Source of the DNA: Verrucomicrobia bacterium UBA1629 | GTDB lineage: Bacteria > Verrucomicrobiota > Kiritimatiellia > RFP12 > UBA1067 | Length of the DNA: 41,524 nucleotides | Direction of reading: 5' to 3' | NCBI GenBank assembly: GCA_002321305.1 | Contig: DCMF01000017.1 | Coordinates: forward strand, 31,184-72,707 | In this document: positions 13,629 to 20,980 of the stretch, one piece after another | Numbering within the stretch: the first letter of the stretch is position 1 | How the letters are laid out: every line of letters begins with the position of its first letter | The notes under the pieces: generated by a model | The model's input: the letters and a program-made list of their open reading frames with translations, nothing else | Database searches by the model: none | Told to the model about the DNA's origin: nothing | Translations under genes and position numbers: made by a program

Positions 13629-15794
13629 TCAGTACACGAACAGCATCTCGCGGTACTTCGGCAGCGGCCACTTCTCGTCCGCGACCTCGCTTTCGAGCGC
13701 ATCGACCGTCTCGCGCAGCGCGGACATCTCCGCCAGCGCCGACTCGGGGTCGGCGTCCTTCACGGCCTTCTGGAGGCGCGCGACGGACGCTTCGGCCGCC
13801 GTCAGGCCGTCGCCGAGCCGCGTGACCTCGTCCTTCAGGACGTCGATCGCGCCCTTGAGGTTGCTCGCGTCCGTCTGGTTGTAGGCCTCGATCGTCTCGC
13901 GGTACTCCTGCTTGACGGCCGGGACGATCATCGTCCGGGCGATGTCGAGCGCGCAGTTCGCCTCGATGAGGACCTTGGTCGAGTAGTCCTCCATCGCGAT
14001 CTCGTAGCGCGATTCGAGTTCCCGCGCGCTGAAGACGCCCGCCTTCTCGAAGACGGCGACGTTCTCCTTGCGCGTGAACGCCTTGAGGGCCTCCGGCGTC
14101 GTCGCGGCGTTCGGGAGGCCGCGCTTCGCGGCCTCGGCGAGCCAGTCGGCCTTGTAGCCGTCGCCGTTGAAGATGACGCGCTTGTGGGTCTTCACGATGT
14201 CCTGCAGGATCTTCTGCAGCGTGTCGTGGAACGCGGCCGTATGCTCGCCCGCCTTCGCCTTGCCGACGACGCCCGCCTTTTCGAGCTCGTCCGCGATGCG
14301 GTTCATCGCCTCGGCGACGATCGTGTTGAGGACGACGTTCGGGGCCGAGCAGGAGGCCGACGAGCCGGGCGCGCGGAACTCGAACTTGTTGCCCGTGAAG
14401 GCGAACGGCGAGGTGCGGTTGCGGTCGGTCGCGTCCTTCGGCAGCGCGGGCAGCGTATCGACGCCGATCTTCATCGTGCCGGCGTGCTTCGAGCTCTTCG
14501 GCGCGCCCTTCTCCAGCTGGGCGATGACGTCCGCGAGCTGGTCGCCGAGATAGATCGAGATGACCGCCGGCGGCGCCTCGTTCGCGCCGAGGCGGTGGTC
14601 GTTGCCGGCCGAGGCGACGGACGCGCGGATGAGGTCGGCGTGCTTGTCGACCGCCTCGATGACGGCGCAGAGCGTCGTGAGGAAGATCGCGTTCTGGTGC
14701 GGGTCGCTGCCGGGGTTCAGGAGGTTCGTGTCACCGTAGGCGACCGACCAGTTGTTGTGCTTGCCCGAGCCGTTGATGCCGGCGAACGGCTTCTCGTGCA
14801 GGAGGCAGACGAGGCCGTTGCGGTCGGCGACCTGGCGCAGCACCTCCATGACGAGCATGTTGTGGTCGCACGAGAGGTTCAGCTCCTCGAACATCGGCGC
14901 GAGCTCGAACTGGGCGGGCGCGACCTCGTTGTGGCGCGTCTTCGCCGGGATGCCGAGCTTCCAAAGCTCCTGCTCGACCTCGCTCATGAAGTTGAGGATG
15001 CGCGCCTTGATCGTGCCGAAGTAGTGGTCCTCGAGCTGCTGGTGCTTCGCGGACGGCGCGCCGAAGAGCGTACGGCCGGTCTGCACGAGGTCGGGACGCG
15101 CAAGGTAGAAGTTCTTGTCGACGAGGAAGTACTCCTGTTCCGGCCCGAGCGTGATCGTCACCTTCTCGTCGCCCTTGCCGAAGCAGCGCATGAGCCGCTT
15201 CGTCGCCGCCGAGAGGGCCTGCATCGAGCGCAGGAGCGGCGTCTTCTTGTCGAGCGCCTCGCCCGTGTAGGCGCAGAACGCCGTCGGGATGCAGAGCGTC
15301 GCGCCGTTGCCGTGGCGCTTGATGAACGCCGGCGAGGTCGGGTCCCACGCCGTGTAGCCGCGCGCCTCGAACGTGGAGCGGATGCCGCCGGACGGGAAGG
15401 ACGAGGCGTCGGGCTCGCCGACGATCAGGTTCTTGCCGGAGAACGCCATCACGGGCAGGCCGTCCTTGATCTCCAGGAAGGCGTCGTGCTTCTCGGCCGT
15501 CGAGCCGGTGAGCGGCAGGAACCAGTGCGTGTAGTGCGTCGCGCCGCGGTCCATCGCCCAGTGGCGCATAGCGTGCGCGACCTCGCCCGCGATCGACGGG
15601 TCGAGCGGCTGGCCGCCGTCGATCGTCTGCATGAGCTTCTTCCAGGTGTCCTTCGACAGGTACTGCTTCATCGTCTCGCGGGTGAAGACGTCCTCCGCAT
15701 AGCCGATGTCCTTCACCTCGCTGGGCGCGCAAGGCGCTTCGGCCTTCAGCGCCGCAACTCTTTTCGTGGCCGTCAATCGAGCGCAGTTGCTCAT
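13629..15794 (-). CDS. glnN: Type III glutamine synthetase
   Basis: 721 residues, the length of the GSIII (GlnN) family rather than the roughly 470 of GlnA. It condenses ammonia and glutamate with ATP to form glutamine. Active-site motifs are GPEQEYF (217-223), RHNEVAPAQFE (287-297) and NGSGKHNNWS (341-350); the GSIII-typical WDPTSPAFI is at 150-158. ATG 15794 (MSNCARL) is the start, with AAGGA upstream. The frame extends to 15917 but would cross the promoter. A consensus sigma54 site at 15879-15863 implies nitrogen-responsive control, although no enhancer-binding regulator is in the window. Hairpins follow the stop. Confidence 0.96.
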   Translation of the reverse strand: MSNCARLTATKRVAALKAEAPCAPSEVKDIGYAEDVFTRETMKQYLSKDTWKKLMQTIDGGQPLDPSIAGEVAHAMRHWAMDRGATHYTHWFLPLTGSTAEKHDAFLEIKDGLPVMAFSGKNLIVGEPDASSFPSGGIRSTFEARGYTAWDPTSPAFIKRHGNGATLCIPTAFCAYTGEALDKKTPLLRSMQALSAATKRLMRCFGKGDEKVTITLGPEQEYFLVDKNFYLARPDLVQTGRTLFGAPSAKHQQLEDHYFGTIKARILNFMSEVEQELWKLGIPAKTRHNEVAPAQFELAPMFEELNLSCDHNMLVMEVLRQVADRNGLVCLLHEKPFAGINGSGKHNNWSVAYGDTNLLNPGSDPHQNAIFLTTLCAVIEAVDKHADLIRASVASAGNDHRLGANEAPPAVISIYLGDQLADVIAQLEKGAPKSSKHAGTMKIGVDTLPALPKDATDRNRTSPFAFTGNKFEFRAPGSSASCSAPNVVLNTIVAEAMNRIADELEKAGVVGKAKAGEHTAAFHDTLQKILQDIVKTHKRVIFNGDGYKADWLAEAAKRGLPNAATTPEALKAFTRKENVAVFEKAGVFSARELESRYEIAMEDYSTKVLIEANCALDIARTMIVPAVKQEYRETIEAYNQTDASNLKGAIDVLKDEVTRLGDGLTAAEASVARLQKAVKDADPESALAEMSALRETVDALESEVADEKWPLPKYREMLFVY

Positions 15795-15862
15795 GGTTCG
15801 TTTTCCTTTTCTCTTTTCGTTTCGCCGCGCCGGACTGTCCGCCGCAGCTGACATCGACATAT

Positions 15863-15879
15863 TGCAAACTCCGTGCCAA
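15863..15879 (-). promoter_or_regulatory. Sigma54 (RpoN) promoter of glnN
   Basis: The minus strand reads TTGGCACGGAGTTTGCA, which fits every position of the sigma54 consensus YTGGCACGrNNNTTGCW with correct -24/-12 spacing. It lies 68 nt upstream of the glnN ATG and predicts initiation near 15851. Sigma54 control of a glutamine synthetase is biologically expected. Confidence 0.85.
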
Positions 15880-15968
15880 TGGCCTTCGGCCCGCCATCCG
15901 CCGCATTTTCCGTCCAACCGCGACAGATTCTGTAAAAGCCGGGGATCGGGTTTACACGACAGGCGGCT

Positions 15969-17156
15969 TCAGAACGCCGCCGTGCGCCGTTTCGCGAGAC
16001 CGCCCAGCGCCAGCACGAGCGCAAGGGCGCAATACCATTCGGCACACAGGAGAACCGACCAGTTCGGCACGTCGACATTCGCGCCCGGCAGTCGCGCAAC
16101 GCCCTCGGACAGCACCACCATCGCTTTCGTGAAGAGCGCCGAGAGCCCGTTGAGGTGCGCCGCAAGCGGTTCCGACACGAAGCTCGCGAGCAGCCCCAGC
16201 GCGCCCGCGTAGACCGTCACGCCCGCCGCCGGGATGAGCGCAAGGTTCGCCAGCAGCCCGCCCGGCGTCACGCGCCCGAACACGTGCGCCGCAATCGGCA
16301 CGCCGGCCGCCCACGCCGCCGCCGTCACGGCCAGCAGCTTGCCCCAGCCCTCGGGACGGTCGCGCAGCCGGTCGCACACGACAAGAATCGCCAGCATCAC
16401 CGCGAACGACAGGCCGCAGCCGACGTCCACGATCAGCGCCGGACGGCTGCCGTAGACGCCCAGAAACGTCAGCGACCATGCGACGATGCCGTTCGGACGG
16501 CGCCCAAAGGCCGGCGCCAGGCAGCCGAGGCTCGCCATCGCAGCCGCGCGGACGGCGCTCGGCGGGCTGCCGATGAGCGCGACGTATCCCCACAGCAGCG
16601 GAACCGCCGCCACGCCGACCAGCCGGCGCGGCACGAAAAGCGCCTGCAGCAGAAACACCAGCACACGCACGACGGCCATCACGTGCAGACCCGAAATCGC
16701 GAACACGTGAATCGTCCCCGATTCGACAAACGTCCGCCTGAGGCGCGGCGACAGGCTCGTGCGCGCCCCCAGCAGAATCGCGCGGTTGAGACGGACGAGT
16801 TCCGGATCGTGAGCGATCCCCAGCGCGGCACGGCGCGCGAAGTCACGCCGGACGGCCGCCCACGCCGGGCGGGTCGGAGCGGCGTGGGGGCGCGCTCTCG
16901 CCTCGCGCAGCCACGGGCTCCCGCGACAGACGCGCGCCTGCGCGAGGGACGCCCCGAAGAAAAGCGCCGCGCCCGCCAGCGCCAGCGCGACGGCGGGCCA
17001 CCCGCGCACGGACAGGGCGAAGCCGAAAACCGCCGCCAACAGCACACCGCACGCCACGACCGGCCACGCCTCGGACAGCATCGGCACGCGCGACGCGGCA
17101 AACTCGCCCGCCGCCAGCGCGGCACAGGCGACAAGCAACTTGTTCTGAATGCACAT
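15969..17156 (-). CDS. comEC: ComEC/Rec2 competence-domain membrane protein, short form
   Basis: 395 residues with about ten membrane helices. The competence domain is recognisable from FVESGTIHVFAISGLHVMAV, the GSPPSAVRAAAMASLGCLA segment and the VDVGCGLSFAVMLAIL segment. ComEC forms the inner-membrane channel for transforming DNA. The C-terminal metallo-beta-lactamase-like domain present in long ComEC proteins is absent; the frame ends soon after the last helix. ATG 17156 is preferred to 17183 because GGGGAG lies just upstream. A possible -10 (TATGAT) is at 17184-17179. With dprA in the window, this suggests competence. Confidence 0.85.
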   Translation of the reverse strand: MCIQNKLLVACAALAAGEFAASRVPMLSEAWPVVACGVLLAAVFGFALSVRGWPAVALALAGAALFFGASLAQARVCRGSPWLREARARPHAAPTRPAWAAVRRDFARRAALGIAHDPELVRLNRAILLGARTSLSPRLRRTFVESGTIHVFAISGLHVMAVVRVLVFLLQALFVPRRLVGVAAVPLLWGYVALIGSPPSAVRAAAMASLGCLAPAFGRRPNGIVAWSLTFLGVYGSRPALIVDVGCGLSFAVMLAILVVCDRLRDRPEGWGKLLAVTAAAWAAGVPIAAHVFGRVTPGGLLANLALIPAAGVTVYAGALGLLASFVSEPLAAHLNGLSALFTKAMVVLSEGVARLPGANVDVPNWSVLLCAEWYCALALVLALGGLAKRRTAAF

Positions 17157-17178
17157 TCTCTCCCCTTTCAGGACGTGC

Positions 17179-17184
17179 ATCATA
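17179..17184 (-). promoter_or_regulatory. Possible extended -10 box of comEC
   Basis: The minus strand reads TTGTGCTATGATGCACG: TATGAT preceded by TGC. It lies 22 nt upstream of the comEC ATG, leaving room for the GGGGAG ribosome site. Confidence 0.4.
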
Positions 17185-17228
17185 GCACAATCCGGGGAGA
17201 GAAAGGTTAAGCGAAAGTTAAGGCGCGC

Positions 17229-17918
17229 CTATCGGCGCGGTGCGCGCCGGGCAAGCTGGATCTGCTTCTCGTAGAGCCAGGCGAGGCCAATCGACCCGAT
17301 GCCGTTGCCGACCGCCATCAGCGCGAAGTACCAGACGACCTTCCACGAGAGGACATGGGCGTAGGTGAAATACGCCGCGTTGGCGATGACGTGCTCGAAG
17401 CCGCACATGATGAAGGTCGGGATCGCGAGAAAGACGGTGACGGTCTTCGCGAGCGGATAGGAGAAGTCGGCGTGGCCCTTCACCGCGATGTAGATCATCA
17501 CGCCGCACATGACGCTGAGGATGAAGACGGACAGGGGGGCGTCGTTCAGCTTGGCGGCGACGAGCGGCTTCGCGGCCGTCTCGATCTGCGCGTAAAGGCG
17601 CGTCAGCTTGATGAGGGCGGGAAATCCGATGGCCCCGACCAGGTTGAAGAGAAGGCAGACGAGAAGCGAGAGCCAGAAGCGCGACTTGTAGTCCGCGACG
17701 AACCCGACCTTGCCGGTGAAGAGCCACAGCTTCCAGTGGATGATGACGTAGAGGCCGAGCGTGAAGAAGACGGCCCCGACGATGTGGAACCCGAAGGAGT
17801 GGCCGCCCTGGCGAATGCCGAGGAAGACGGTCGCGCCGAGGGAGATCAGGATCCCGGCGACGAGGGAGCTGACGGCGATGGAGGAAAGGCGGCGGAGCGC
17901 AAAGGGATGTTTTCGCAT
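17229..17918 (-). CDS. Formate/nitrite transporter (FNT) family channel
   Basis: 229 residues with six membrane helices. FNT signatures are GILISLGATVFL, WLFTGKVG, LLVCLLFNLVGAIGF and GFEHVIANAAYF. The last contains the gating His (His176) common to FocA, NirC and HSC. These proteins form pentameric channels for formate, nitrite or hydrosulfide; the sequence does not decide between them. A leader of about 30 nt follows a TACAAT box at 17955-17950. The gene is separate from the T3SS cluster, which ends 136 nt upstream, and stands alone. Confidence 0.87.
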   Translation of the reverse strand: MRKHPFALRRLSSIAVSSLVAGILISLGATVFLGIRQGGHSFGFHIVGAVFFTLGLYVIIHWKLWLFTGKVGFVADYKSRFWLSLLVCLLFNLVGAIGFPALIKLTRLYAQIETAAKPLVAAKLNDAPLSVFILSVMCGVMIYIAVKGHADFSYPLAKTVTVFLAIPTFIMCGFEHVIANAAYFTYAHVLSWKVVWYFALMAVGNGIGSIGLAWLYEKQIQLARRAPRR

Positions 17919-17949
17919 GACTGTCGGGTGCTTTCGTTTTTGGCGGCAT

Positions 17950-17955
17950 ATTGTA
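17950..17955 (-). promoter_or_regulatory. Extended -10 box of the FNT transporter
   Basis: The minus strand reads ATATGGTACAATATG: TACAAT preceded by TGG. The start codon is 31 nt downstream. Confidence 0.55.
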
Positions 17956-18054
17956 CCATATCTTGCGCCGCCGCGTAATCCGCATCGGGATTGACCGCCG
18001 AGAAAGCCGTCGATTTTCCCTTGGCGCCACTGTCCAGAAGCGGGAGACCTCCGG

Positions 18055-19143
18055 CTACAGGGTGACGGAGTCGAGGTCCTCGTCCTCCCGCTTCGCGTCG
18101 TTCATCGCCTTGACGAGCTTCAGCACCTCCGCGACGGGCTCCACCAGCTCTGCGGGAATGAATTCCTCGATCTTGACCTGGGCGTAGAGCGCGCGGGCCA
18201 GCGCAACGTTCTCCATCATGGGGATCCCCTCCCGGACGGCCGCCTCGCGGATCTCCTTCGCGACCGCGTCCATCCCCGCGCAGACGACCTTCGGCAGCGG
18301 CGCCTCGTCCGCCCGGTAGCGGATGCCGACCGCGTAGTGCGTCGGGTTGGTGACGACGACGTCGGCCTTCTTCACCGCCTGCGCCGGCGGCTCGCCCTGC
18401 AGGATCTCGTTGCGGAACTGCCGCTGGGCCTGCTTCACCTCCTGCGAGCCCTCCATCTCCTTGTACTCGCGCTTCACCTCGTCCTTCGTCATCATCATCT
18501 GCTTCGTGAAGTTCTTCTGCTGGAAGAGCCGGTCGACGACGGCGATCACGACGTAGCCGAAGACCGTGTAGCACGCGAGGCTCTTCAGGATCGCCCGGAG
18601 GCACGGGAAGACGTCGTCCAGCGTGCCGTAGCACATCGGCAGCAGCGCCGGGATGGAGCTGAGGACGATCCTGTAGATGAGGTAGCCGAGGAACGTCACC
18701 TTGACCACGTTCTTCGCGAACTCGAAGAGGTTCTTCAGGCAGAAGATCTTCTTCGCCCCTTCCGCCGGATTGACCTTCTTGAGGTCCGGCTTCAGCGGCT
18801 CGAACGAGAGGAGGAAGCCGATCTGGACGACGTTCGCGACGACGCCGACCGCCGCCGCGAGCAGGACGAAGAGGAAGGAGTGCTTGCAGACGACAAGGAT
18901 CGCCATCTTCCCCGCCTCGCGCAGGGCGAAGGCGTCGTTCTCCCCGACGCGAAGCCCGATGTAGCGGATCAGGTTCGCGACGTCGTCCGTCAGCGCGACC
19001 GCCATCACGCCGACGACCGCGAGCATCACCAGGAGAATGGCGGTCGAGACGACGTCCTTGGACGTGCAGACCTGCCCCTTCTGCCGCGCGTCGCGCAGCT
19101 TCTTGGGCGTGGGCATCTCGGTCTTCTCGCCGCCTTCCGCCAT
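18055..19143 (-). CDS. sctU: T3SS export-gate switch protein SctU (YscU/FlhB family)
   Basis: 362 residues. It has four membrane helices in the first 210 residues, then a cytoplasmic domain with the autocleavage motif NPTH (266-269) inside DVVVTNPTHYAVGIRY. Cleavage at Asn-Pro is needed to switch from needle to later substrates. The N-terminus (EKTEMPTPKKLRDARQKGQV) is typical. It begins seven bases after the sctS stop; in Ysc-type clusters sctT lies between these two genes, and there is no space for it here. It is the last T3SS gene of the cluster. Confidence 0.96.
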   Translation of the reverse strand: MAEGGEKTEMPTPKKLRDARQKGQVCTSKDVVSTAILLVMLAVVGVMAVALTDDVANLIRYIGLRVGENDAFALREAGKMAILVVCKHSFLFVLLAAAVGVVANVVQIGFLLSFEPLKPDLKKVNPAEGAKKIFCLKNLFEFAKNVVKVTFLGYLIYRIVLSSIPALLPMCYGTLDDVFPCLRAILKSLACYTVFGYVVIAVVDRLFQQKNFTKQMMMTKDEVKREYKEMEGSQEVKQAQRQFRNEILQGEPPAQAVKKADVVVTNPTHYAVGIRYRADEAPLPKVVCAGMDAVAKEIREAAVREGIPMMENVALARALYAQVKIEEFIPAELVEPVAEVLKLVKAMNDAKREDEDLDSVTL

Positions 19144-19150
19144 GCCGCCC

Positions 19151-19420
19151 CTACCGCGTGATGAGCGGGAAGTGGGTGAAGATGTCCTGCGTGTACAGGA
19201 GCAGCTCGCCGCCCATCCACGAGGCGGCGGCCATGATGGCGATGGAGATCGCGATGAGCTTCACCGCGAAGCCGAGCGTCTGCTCCTGGATCTGCGTGAG
19301 CGCCTGCAGGAGCGAGACGAGCACGCCGATCACCGTCGCGACGGCAATCGGGATCAGCGAGAGCTGAAGCACCAGGATGAGGCACTTCTGCGCGTAGTCG
19401 AGGAGCGGAGCCTGTCCCAT
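19151..19420 (-). CDS. sctS: T3SS export apparatus protein SctS (YscS/FliQ family)
   Basis: 89 residues, two membrane helices around a polar turn, with the family segment GVLVSLLQALTQIQEQTLGFAVKLIAI. SctS forms part of the R5S4T1 export-gate helix in the inner membrane. It follows sctR by 12 bases. The size is normal. Confidence 0.95.
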   Translation of the reverse strand: MGQAPLLDYAQKCLILVLQLSLIPIAVATVIGVLVSLLQALTQIQEQTLGFAVKLIAISIAIMAAASWMGGELLLYTQDIFTHFPLITR

Positions 19421-19432
19421 CTCGCGTCCCCC

Positions 19433-20107
19433 TTACCGGATGTAGCTCTGCACGAGCCCCTGGATGAGCAGAGTCCAGCCGTTGACCATGACGAACAGAA
19501 GCAGCTTGAACGGCAGCGAGATCGTCACCGGCGAGACCATCATCATGCCCATCGCGAGGAGGATGTTCGAGATGATGATGTCGATCGCGATGAACGGCAG
19601 GTAGACGAGGAAGCCGATCTGGAAGGCGCGCGTCAGCTCGGAGACGCAGAACGCCGGCACCAGCACGAAGAAGCTCCTCGAGTCGACCGTCGCCGGCACG
19701 GCCTCGCCCGTCGTCTCGTCCGTCGTCGCCCAGAGCCGCTCGGCCGTGCGCGTGAAGAACGCGACCTGGCGCTCGTCCGCATGCTTGACGAGGAAGTCGC
19801 GGAACGGCTCCGCCGCCCGTGCCGCGAGATCGGTCTCGTAGAGGACTTCCGGCTTGTTGTCCTTCAGGCCCTCGCGCAGGAGGTCCCAGCTCGCGCTGAC
19901 GACGGGCGCCATGATGTAGAAGCTCAGGATCATCGCGAGCGCGTTGATCACCATGTTCGGCGGAATCGACTGGATGCCGAGCGCGTTTCGGATCAGCTGC
20001 ATGACGACGACGATCTTCAGGTAGCTCGTCGCGATCATCGCCACGAACGGCACGAGCGACATGCCGACCAGGACGGCGATCAGGGCAAAGGAATCGGTCT
20101 GGAACAT
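19433..20107 (-). CDS. sctR: T3SS export apparatus protein SctR (YscR/FliP family)
   Basis: 224 residues with four membrane helices. Family motifs are VPFVAMIATSYLKIVVVMQLIRNALG and, near the end, FLVYLPFIAIDIIISNILLAMGMMMVSP. The periplasmic loop (about 90-150) is ordinary. SctR is the five-copy core of the export gate. It is placed between sctQ and sctS as in Yersinia and Chlamydia. Confidence 0.96.
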   Translation of the reverse strand: MFQTDSFALIAVLVGMSLVPFVAMIATSYLKIVVVMQLIRNALGIQSIPPNMVINALAMILSFYIMAPVVSASWDLLREGLKDNKPEVLYETDLAARAAEPFRDFLVKHADERQVAFFTRTAERLWATTDETTGEAVPATVDSRSFFVLVPAFCVSELTRAFQIGFLVYLPFIAIDIIISNILLAMGMMMVSPVTISLPFKLLLFVMVNGWTLLIQGLVQSYIR

Positions 20108-20150
20108 AATCAGGGTCTTTCGAGTGGTGGAAGTGTCAGCGCGGTGAATG

Positions 20151-20978
20151 TCATTCTCCGAGGCAAGCGGCCTTGACGCGGAAGGCCGGGGCGATGCCGA
20201 GGCGGACGGGTTCGAGCGCCGCGAGAGGCTTGCCTTTGCGCCAGAGCGTCAGCGCGGTCGGCGGCGGCACGGGCGGGAGCGCATCGTCCGCGAGCTGCGC
20301 GAACGTCAGCGCGCCCTTCGCGTCGGCGATTGCGCGCATCTGGTCATCGCCCGGCAGATCCAGCAGCCACTGCGGCTGGAAGCCCTCTTCCGGCACAAGG
20401 CAGTCGCCGACGGACAGCGCGGACAGCTCCGCGTCGGCGAGCGTCCATTCGGCATGGCAGGCCAACGCCTCCCGCGTCAGGGCGCGAATCGACGGATGCG
20501 TGACGTCGAGATTCGCGAGCGCGCCAAGCCGCTGCGCCATTTCGGGCGTCAGGTCAATCGCCAGGCCCGCCGTCCCGGCCTCGCCGGAGACGGTGAACGC
20601 CGTGTCCGGCACTGGCTTCTCGGAGAGTCCGACAATCGACAGCTGCCGCTTGGCGACCTCTTCCACGAACTGGAGGGCGATGCCGCATTCCTTCTCGACC
20701 AAGGCGAGCAGGACTTCCTTCGGCAGGGCCGACAGGCGGTCTTTCAGCAGCGTGAGGTCGGGGAAGAGCGGCGTGATCTCCAGCGCGAGAACATGCGGCT
20801 CGTCGTCGAGGCGCACGTCCAGGACAATCGCGGCGGCGGACAGGTTCGCGCACCGCGTCAGGCGCGCCGGGCGTCCGCCGAAGCGCGTCTCCAGCCGCCA
20901 CGCGGGCGAGGCGAGCACCCGCGCGGCGTTCGCCTTCGACCACCCCGGCCATTCTTTCAGCAGTTCATTCGCATCCAT
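20151..20978 (-). CDS. sctQ: SctQ-like T3SS sorting-platform (C-ring) protein
   Basis: 275 residues, assigned by position (after sctP, before sctR) and by a SpoA-like segment near 180-205 (ALACHAEWTLADAELSALSVGDCLVPEE). SctQ builds the cytoplasmic pods that receive substrates. Full-length SctQ usually carries a second SpoA domain at its C-terminus. Here the last 50 residues (proline-rich, then LTLWRKGKPLAALEPVRLG) do not resemble one, and no separate gene follows. ATG 20978 with GAGGG seven bases upstream is preferred to the GTG at 20984. Confidence 0.65.
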   Translation of the reverse strand: MDANELLKEWPGWSKANAARVLASPAWRLETRFGGRPARLTRCANLSAAAIVLDVRLDDEPHVLALEITPLFPDLTLLKDRLSALPKEVLLALVEKECGIALQFVEEVAKRQLSIVGLSEKPVPDTAFTVSGEAGTAGLAIDLTPEMAQRLGALANLDVTHPSIRALTREALACHAEWTLADAELSALSVGDCLVPEEGFQPQWLLDLPGDDQMRAIADAKGALTFAQLADDALPPVPPPTALTLWRKGKPLAALEPVRLGIAPAFRVKAACLGE

Positions 20979-20980
20979 GG

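Noticed and set aside
12372..15851. Long plus-strand open frame across prfB and glnN
   Set aside because: It spans two well-conserved minus-strand genes and their gap, and its translation is Arg/Leu/Val-rich with no recognisable domain.
17919..18054. Possible extra gene between sctU and the FNT transporter (for example sctT)
   Set aside because: The gap is 136 nt, holds only the transporter promoter, and has no hydrophobic reading frame of suitable size.
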